From: Carallia brachiata
Taxonomy: Eukaryota; Streptophyta; Magnoliopsida; Malpighiales; Rhizophoraceae
Assembly: GCA_021464245.1 (NCBI GenBank)
Contig: JADCRB010000041.1
Coordinates: 1,827,656 to 1,891,655 of the forward strand
Length of the DNA stretch: 64,000 nucleotides
Direction of reading: 5' to 3'
The notes beneath the pieces were generated by a model. That model saw only the letters and a list, made by a program, of their open reading frames with translations, was not told where the DNA came from and searched no databases. The number at the start of each line of letters is the position of its first letter. Position 1 is the stretch's first letter. Of the stretch, positions 57,100 to 64,000 are shown piece after piece. A program made the translations under genes and the position numbers.

Positions 57100-57761
57100 T
57101 CAGGATTTATTTGTAACACTCAGATGGCATTTAGGATTTTTTTTTTCCCGAGATCAAAAACCATTATATATCCTTGTGTTATATAAATTAATATTTTATC
57201 AACTTACTTATTTCTTATTTTAATTATCAAATATATTCACCATTAGAGTTAGAGTTTGATTCTCTGCTTAATTTTTTGCAGCCATTATTTTTTATAAATT
57301 GCATCAATCAACCATGTCTACTCAATAAGTAAGAAATCTAAATATTTATTTTAGAATTCTAAGTCTCGGAAAGGAGAATGAAATGGACCCAAAAAAAACT
57401 GCATCCTCAATTGCAAAATCTATTCAAAATTTTTCACCAAAAAATTTTTCGTCAAAATAAAAACGCAAGGCATGAACAACGGGGATTTTTTTTATTATAT
57501 ATTATTGTTTCACAAGTTAGAAATAAATAGACATAGCAGAGTTTCCTTTGAAGCAGCATTTTTCCCTCTACCTTGGCCTAAGACATCGAGAATGACATGT
57601 AATTACTCTTGTGCCAAAACCATCCCTACAAAATTTAGTTCCCAAGTTGGCACCTATATTCATGGGGAGAGACTAGGAAGTACAGCAAATCTTGAAAGAC
57701 CTCCCCAAATATAGGTACGTACCCCCATATAAAATTACACGGCTTTCAATGTATAATATCA
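57100..57761. other. Spacer between the five-exon gene and DUF1664
   Basis: No gene is supported. It probably contains the promoter of the minus-strand gene at 54858-56901 near 56950-57120 and the 3' untranslated region of the DUF1664 gene before 57761. Confidence 0.45.
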
Positions 57762-60700
57762 TCAGGATTGTAATCTACGGAAACCAATTCGGTGAAGTAC
57801 AGCAGTTGTTGCACTGCGAGTTCTCCCAAGAACTGCAGACCCAATAATGGGGTCATCTGGAGCATGGAAACCATTAGAATTCCCAGGAATAGGCGTAACC
57901 TCAACTGCTCCTGAAATTCCTACACCCCTCTGGGCGGGGGAATGGAAAGGAAAGCATTAGTGATTGTATTTTGTATAGCCACATGAAAATATGGGTAAAG
58001 TTATGTACATTTAACCTTTTCTCATACCACACAGTGCAGGGGTTTCATGCACTGAGATGTCCTTTTATAGATGCATGAAAACATAAAAGAATATAATAGT
58101 CCAATTAAAAGTGAAACTGTGGTTCAAAAGTTTGCAGCATGGACAGCATAATGCAGCAGGCCTGTGGACGTGAAAAGCTCTCAGTAAAAGGACACTTTTG
58201 TTTTTTTTTTTTTCTGGTTGAGCATCGTGCTGCAGAGGAGCTTTTGTCTATGTGAGAAAGCTTAGGGATGGGAAGCTCTTAAGAACGGATAAAAAGACTT
58301 CAGTTTGAACCAATAAATTAGGCCACATAGGATCATTTAGGTAGCAGGTCGAATTAAGGTATCTAATTGCTATCTTGGATGCCATTTGTTGAATGCAGCA
58401 CAGATAAGCAGAAAGAAACTAAATTTCTGAATGTGAACAAACCTGGAAAGATTGATTAGAAGCAGGAGAAGATGGTTCAGAGGAAGGCGGAGGTAAAGCC
58501 CCAATCTGGCAGCACAACAAAACCAGTCAGAACAATGCTAACTAGCAAAGCAAATTTAGGAATCTAGCAAGCAGTTTAATCATGAAGTGTTAAGCTAATG
58601 GCAACTGGCGTAGCGTAATGAGAACATATCCAGCAAAAGTAACACTCATGTCTAAATCTCCAAGAGAAATTACCCTTGATAAGGATTGAAGTTGTGAACT
58701 GGCTTGCGGGGCCTGAGGAATTTGAGGAAAACAGTAAATAGAAGTAAGTAAAATGAAATTATCCTAGAAAAGATTTAGTAGAACGAAAAATGCAAGTCTT
58801 GCTGGGACATCAATAAAGGGATCTAGAAAATCATGTCAGCTATAATAATAGATATGAAGAATGGTCATCCAAGGGGGTAAAAAGGCCTCTATTCATACCT
58901 GAATAGTCTCTCTGAGAGTGTTATTTTCCATGCTGTAGGCATAGTCACACAACTTCTTTACACCCAGGTTTGTCAAATCCTGAACAGAAAGCTAGACTCA
59001 CTAACAACGACCACAAAACAAACATAAACAAATCATACCTGATAGGATTGCATAAAGAATTACCTGCTTCCCTTCTATTCTACTAATTTTCAGTTCCTGA
59101 AACATAAAAATGTCAACCAACTCTCAAGCTTCTTATACAGACATTTGTTCATGAGCAGCAGAAGAACTTGGTCTTAAGAGATTGCTTACCAGCGTTTCAA
59201 CAGCACTGCGCACATGCCGAACATCATGACCAATGTTTTCTGAATGTTGTAGTAGTTCAGTAACCTAGAGAGTCAACATATTTGACATGAGTATTGCTAC
59301 TCCAGCCATCCAGCATATGAAATTATATTTACTAGGTAATATGCCGTATGGAACCAACCCTATCTTGTGTATTAGCAGTCAGTTCTGCAGCCTCATTCAA
59401 ATTAGAGTCAACACGATCTATGCTTGAAGATAGTTGCCTCCTGGTGGCCTATTAAACAAAAATTTACCAAAAGACATTCAAAAGAACGTTGCAATAGCAC
59501 GGAAAGCAAGGCACATCATTCAGTTTTCAGCTCTTCTTTAGTAACACAAGACAATTTAGTAACGGTTAAGAAACTTACCCGGATTGATGAATAAACATTC
59601 TCAAGCTGTTGGGCTATGGAAGTGCAAGCATCAGACAAGCTGCGTCTTGTAGCAAATGTAATATCAGGAAGTTTCCAACCCTGAAGACACAAGATCAGCC
59701 AACAACAAAGACGACAATGGGGCTAAAAACATAATAATGAGTCTAAAAGCACAAGCAGTCATGAAATGTTGATTCAAACAAAATGGCAGCATTACATTAT
59801 CAGATCTTGCTTTTTTTGCTGAATTGGCCTATGAAAATCTTTCCTAAACCTCAAGAAAAACACAAATTTTCAGGAACTAGACTATGTAAGCTAGCTGTAC
59901 ACCATTTATTAAACTGTAAGACAAAAATTAAATTAGAGTCTAATGAAAATTGACAGTTTTCATTTTTTAACGCTATCAGATTTGCATTTGCATATAATTT
60001 TTAACAAACATAAATAAAGTTGCACTTAAACATTACCTTCCACCATATATAGCCATATCCAACTACTGAAATAACAATGACTATGACATATCTACTGGCA
60101 CCTGCAAAGTTCAACACATGTCAACGAACATTCCAGAACAAACCCCAAAGTCAAAAATAGAATAGACCAGAAGAACTCTTATACAGTGAAGTTGGTAGGG
60201 ACTAGTGTGAAATTGAAGCAAAACCAATAATTAGATAATTTTTATTGCTTATGGGCAAAGGGTGGGACTTGAATTTGAGACCTTTTGTTCCTATGCCTTA
60301 ACTTTATCCATTAGGCTCAAGCTTAAGTCCTGTCTGATGATTCAACAATTACCCATAAAATGCACAGAAGAATAGAGGGAAAAAAAAAAGAATAAATAGC
60401 AGAAAGAGAATAATGAAGACAGAAGATATCAAGTGGGGGAAACCAAAGCCAGAACCACCTGAACAATTTTCCATACAAAACTGTCAGCACATCCATTTCA
60501 CTTACAACATAGCCCGAGGGGAATCATTTCCTAATACAAACTTGATTATCGAGAGAGAGAGAGAGAGAGCGAGACAGTGAGAGAGAGACTGTGGCATGTA
60601 GAGATTGTACAAGTGAACATGCAAAATGCAAGTATGCTGTGCGCACTACAGTGCTTAATGTAAGTAGCTCGGCAGGCAAATGCTTAGATTGTAAATGTTC

Positions 60701-63456
60701 TATTAAAACATATGCAAGAGAAGGGGCCAATACAAACCTCTTCCACTTGCAGTTACAATAGTAATTGATCTATTGGATGCCAACATTTGCAGCTCTTGCC
60801 GAAGATCATTAACCTGTAATATTAAAAAAATAATAACAATAAAAAAATAAAACAAAGCCCTTTAATCACAGTATCTGCCACTAGTTTCCAATGTTGAACA
60901 GGTCAAATTCTTAATAACATAAATAATAAGCACATTTGATGTCAAAACACGACAAAGAGAATTGAGCAAGTTTAACTCACATTAATTAAAATTGCAAATA
61001 ATAATGTGACTGACAGATTTTAAGAATATAGGATAATCTGTGTGGTGCCTCAGAAAAAAATCGTTGCTTTCTTGTTGGTACATCAAAACAAAGAAGCGGA
61101 AGGGAATGAAAACTAACAAATGAAGTGCTCAATTTGAAAACACAGGATGTTCAGCTTTTCCAGTCTTCTCCATTATCTTATTTCTGCAAATTTTTCTCCA
61201 AGTTCTAGCTAATTGGAATGGAGAAGCACTGTGGCCGAAACATGACGACCACATACCATTACCTATAACAAATTTAATAATGGCATCAATTAACATCATG
61301 CAGGATGTTCACTACATGGTATAGAGTTAAATGCATGCCAAAACCCTCAAATTGCCCATTTGCCAAGTCTGGCTGCTGAGCAGAAAAGGATTGGATGGTT
61401 GCTCTCAGCTTCAACAGTGAGAAGATTCAACCCAACTAACTACAGTTTTGGTCAAAACAATGCTGTAAGGAGGGAGAGAAAGCACATCCATCATTTTGTA
61501 AAACACATATGAAGTAAAATGACAAGCCAGAATTCCCATAAGATATGTCCCCAGAAGTTAGCCCAACAAATTATTCTGTAATGGAAACATAAGATTGATT
61601 TGCTAACCTGATTTAACAGAAAGCTGTCATGCGGCTTTTTAACTGATGAAGTAGAATCATCTCGCTTAATTTGCCTCAAAGCAATCTGCAGTAGAATACA
61701 AAATATGAGAAATTGGAAGAACAAATGATGTGCAATTCTGTTAATAGAAGGGGACAAAGGGAAAACCATATAACATCATGGTTTGTACAACTGCGAAATA
61801 AATGAGAAGTAAAGGAGAAATCTCATCTTAAACTTAAAAGGCCAACCAAAATCTGGTCGTTTGTGGCAACACAAGCCACAAAGCCCTTTAGTGTACAGAA
61901 CATGAGATGCAAGGAATGTTGAAAATGATTAAGAACGACAGGATCATAATTTCTAGAGTTATGGGGGTCTAAGACATCCGAGATTAATACAAACCAGAGA
62001 CTAAACAGCTGAACAGGGTCTCAGCAGACTAAATTACGACCAATGACAACAGCACACAATGCTTTCACAACAATCTAATGCCTGGAGGGAAGAGGCTTTA
62101 TTTTTGTTTAAAGGCTCCCATCAGTAGTCCACTTATAGTTTATGGAGTTTTGGCAAACTGCGTAAGGAAAAGAATAGTGGCACATTCTACCATACATGGA
62201 AACAAGATTAGATGGACCTTCATCTGAAACAAGATGAAAGAAGAACTAGCAAACAAGTCTAGCTATAGAGGAAAATAAAGCACCAATACAGCTTCATGCA
62301 TACCTTGGTAACTCCAGAAATAAAATCGGAAACACTTGAAAGGCGTCCCTCTTTTGCAAGAACAGACCCAAGAATACCTAGAAATGCATAATCAATTCAG
62401 AGATAGGAGATTATTTCTGTTTTGGCATATAAAATGGAAATTAAAAGGGGTTAAACGAAAAAAGAAGCAGCGTTAAAATATACTAGTGACACAGAAAATT
62501 GATCATGGGGACATTACAAATTGGCAGAAGCACATGGTCCAATTCAAATAAATGCACCCAACAACATCTGAATAGAGAAACATGCCAAAATTCTTTCCAA
62601 TAAAATCACATCCCAGGACGAGATTATAGTCTGTCAAAATGATACATTTTCTAACCCAGATATTCATCATTCCAACAAAGTCATTCAAACCCCCGGGACA
62701 TTTTATCAGCCAAACCTTGATACACATTACACATGTTTGAGGAAAGCTTCTGACTAGCCAAAACAAGCAGGAACAAATTTCAGTTCAATTGCAATGCAGC
62801 CCCACTCATACCCAAAACCCATCAGTTGCCAAAACCATTACGCCAACATATTATTCGTTACATTAAAGACTCATCAAAAAGTGCTGAACAATTCTAAAAA
62901 AGTGCTAATCCAAAGGCATTATTCCTAGTTAAGGACAGTGCTCACAGAAGTTCAAAACAAAAATCCATATCAAGGCACAACAACCATAGCAATTGATCAC
63001 ACACCACAAGAGGTCCTCAGCACAGATTTTTCCAATGTTGCCATAAACAACAGCATAGACTACAAAAACTGAACTCAAGTTCCCCAATATGTAATCAAAA
63101 ACCCCAAGTTGCTACACAGAATCACTTCATCCGAAAAATAGACGGGACAATATAGAAAAGACCCAAATGAAGAGTTTTCTACAACAATTTTGTAAAACCC
63201 AATTCATAAAACTCGCGTCAGTCACTTTACAACTTATATATAACAATTCGAAACCGACAAAGGGCTTAGGGTTTATCAAAAACCCTAGAAACTATAGCCA
63301 CCCACGAGTATCCCAAACCCAACAGAGAACAATCAAATCGATTTGGAAACCAAACAAAGACAAAGAAATGAATAAGCGGGTGGTGGGGGCGGGGGAGTCG
63401 TTGTTGTACGGACCTGCGCCGGCGAGGATGGCTATCTTGCCGACGGAGATAGCCAT
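57762..63456 (-). CDS. DUF1664 family protein, 13 exons
   Basis: Coding exons on the minus strand: 63414-63456, 62304-62377, 61608-61685, 60738-60813, 60037-60101, 59579-59680, 59359-59448, 59190-59264, 59064-59096, 58899-58979, 58674-58712, 58443-58505, 57762-57929. Every junction is GT-AG and in frame; 328 residues. The N terminus MAISVGKIAILAGAG has a hydrophobic segment (about 5-20), then KEGRLSSVSDFISG. A membrane helix at about 95-112 (YVIVIVISVVGYGYIWWK) is followed by GWKLPDITFATRRSLSDAC, the family core. Residues 113-240 look like coiled coil. The C terminus is Pro/Ser-rich and ends GFRRLQS. The family is plant-specific and uncharacterised; some database entries call it bZIP-like, but no basic region is visible. 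In Arabidopsis, DUF1664 genes AT1G24265/AT1G24267 sit beside SEP3, matching the linkage here. Confidence 0.93.
60225..60351 (-). mobile_element. tRNA-derived SINE in DUF1664 intron
   Basis: The minus strand reads TTGAGCCTAATGGATAAAG (A-box-like) and later AAATTCAAGTCCCACCC (B-box-like), with an A/T-rich tail. The flanks CAATAATTA (60225-60233) and CAACAATTA (60343-60351) are a possible 9-bp target duplication. Short and decayed. Confidence 0.55.
60551..60569. repeat. GA microsatellite
   Basis: GAGAGAGAGAGAGAGAGAG in the same DUF1664 intron. Confidence 0.85.
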
Positions 63457-64000
63457 TAGAGCCCCGATGGGCTAAGACTAATGAATTTATTAATTGTATG
63501 GTTCCAGAGAGTCGCGGCTCAGCAGCACGACTATAAACTATCCATCCTCGCTGTACATAAAATCAAGAAAAGCTGCGGCATCTTTGCAAATTGCGACGGT
63601 AAAAATAAAAAGAATATTGGATTGGTCAATTGTGAGTTCTTTTTTACTGGACTGGGTTGGGGTTTTTGTGAAGCCTTCTTCGGGGGCTTGGTTAGTTAGA
63701 ATTTTTTTTTCATACTTTATTCTATAAGAATAACTTTTTTACCAGATGCAATTTGTGGCTTGTATCTTTCTCATGCCTCAATTAATGTTCATCTCAATAC
63801 ACGCTAATAAGAATAATTGAGATAAAATTTATTGTTGTGTTTTAAAGTTGGAAGATTTGTATGTACTATGTAGTAATGGGTTGAATTTTGATTAAGGTCA
63901 TTGGTAAGATAAAATTTATGTCTGCTTCTACACAGTTGTAGAGTAATTTAGTGATAGTAATTCAGTATAATGATCATTATCTATTGTGTATGGCTTTCGT
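63457..64000. other. Upstream region of the DUF1664 gene
   Basis: This is the presumed promoter and leader of the minus-strand DUF1664 gene. Open frames on the plus strand up to 63727 are not supported. Nothing else is recognised up to the window edge. Confidence 0.4.

Noticed and set aside
63167..63475. Plus-strand open frame over DUF1664 intron 1 and exon 1
   Set aside because: It is antisense to the first DUF1664 exon, which has a clear conserved start and donor.
1..64000. CRISPR arrays, bacterial operons, rRNA genes, complete tRNA genes
   Set aside because: None were seen; intron-containing genes and plant families show the window is plant nuclear DNA. tRNA-like boxes occur only within SINEs.

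Overview
The window looks like a chromosomal segment of a core eudicot nuclear genome, probably a woody rosid. It is AT-rich, has long intergenic stretches full of small transposable elements, and carries spliced genes with GT-AG introns. Eight coding or coding-like loci can be supported. They are two DUF3339 small membrane proteins (141-353 and 8776-8985, +), a degraded Ty3/gypsy Tat-lineage retrotransposon (3393-7646, +), a WUSCHEL-like homeobox gene inside that element (5327-5920, +), a small two-exon membrane protein gene (11724-13817, -), a SEPALLATA3-type MADS-box gene (22878-28370, -), an SPL13-type SBP-box gene with a miR156 site (40488-43739, -), an unrecognised five-exon gene (54858-56901, -), and a 13-exon DUF1664 gene (57762-63456, -). 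I rebuilt the spliced genes by hand; every junction keeps reading frame.

Layout. 0-9 kb: the DUF3339 pair, separated by a MULE-type MITE and the retrotransposon remnant. 9-22 kb: a hAT MITE with 8-bp target duplication, the membrane-protein gene, then gene-poor AT-rich DNA with foldback elements and a complete TRIM retrotransposon. 22-29 kb: the SEP3-like gene with a MITE in intron 2 and a long hairpin upstream. 29-40 kb: gene-poor, with LINE remnants, a second hairpin copy and a 912-bp element with 9-bp target duplication. 40-45 kb: the SPL gene with a 5' leader intron and a SINE in it. 45-54 kb: gene-poor, with a MULE-type MITE interrupted by a Tourist-like element that holds about 1 kb of CT-rich repeat. 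54-64 kb: the unrecognised gene and the DUF1664 gene, both with intronic SINEs.

The most unusual object is the Tat-lineage retrotransposon remnant. In the slot between the end of pol and the 3' LTR, where this lineage often carries extra ORFs, it has an intronless WUSCHEL-like reading frame: a homeodomain with the WOX signature, then a WUS-box (TLPLFP) and an EAR-type motif (LDLELRL), all in one frame and broken by a single TGA. This suggests that a retrotransposon captured a developmental regulator. SEP3, SPL13 and DUF1664 make a conserved-looking neighbourhood: SEP3 and DUF1664 genes are also neighbours in Arabidopsis (AT1G24260 and AT1G24265/AT1G24267). SPL and SEP3 act in the same phase-change and flowering programme, but their proximity here need not be functional.
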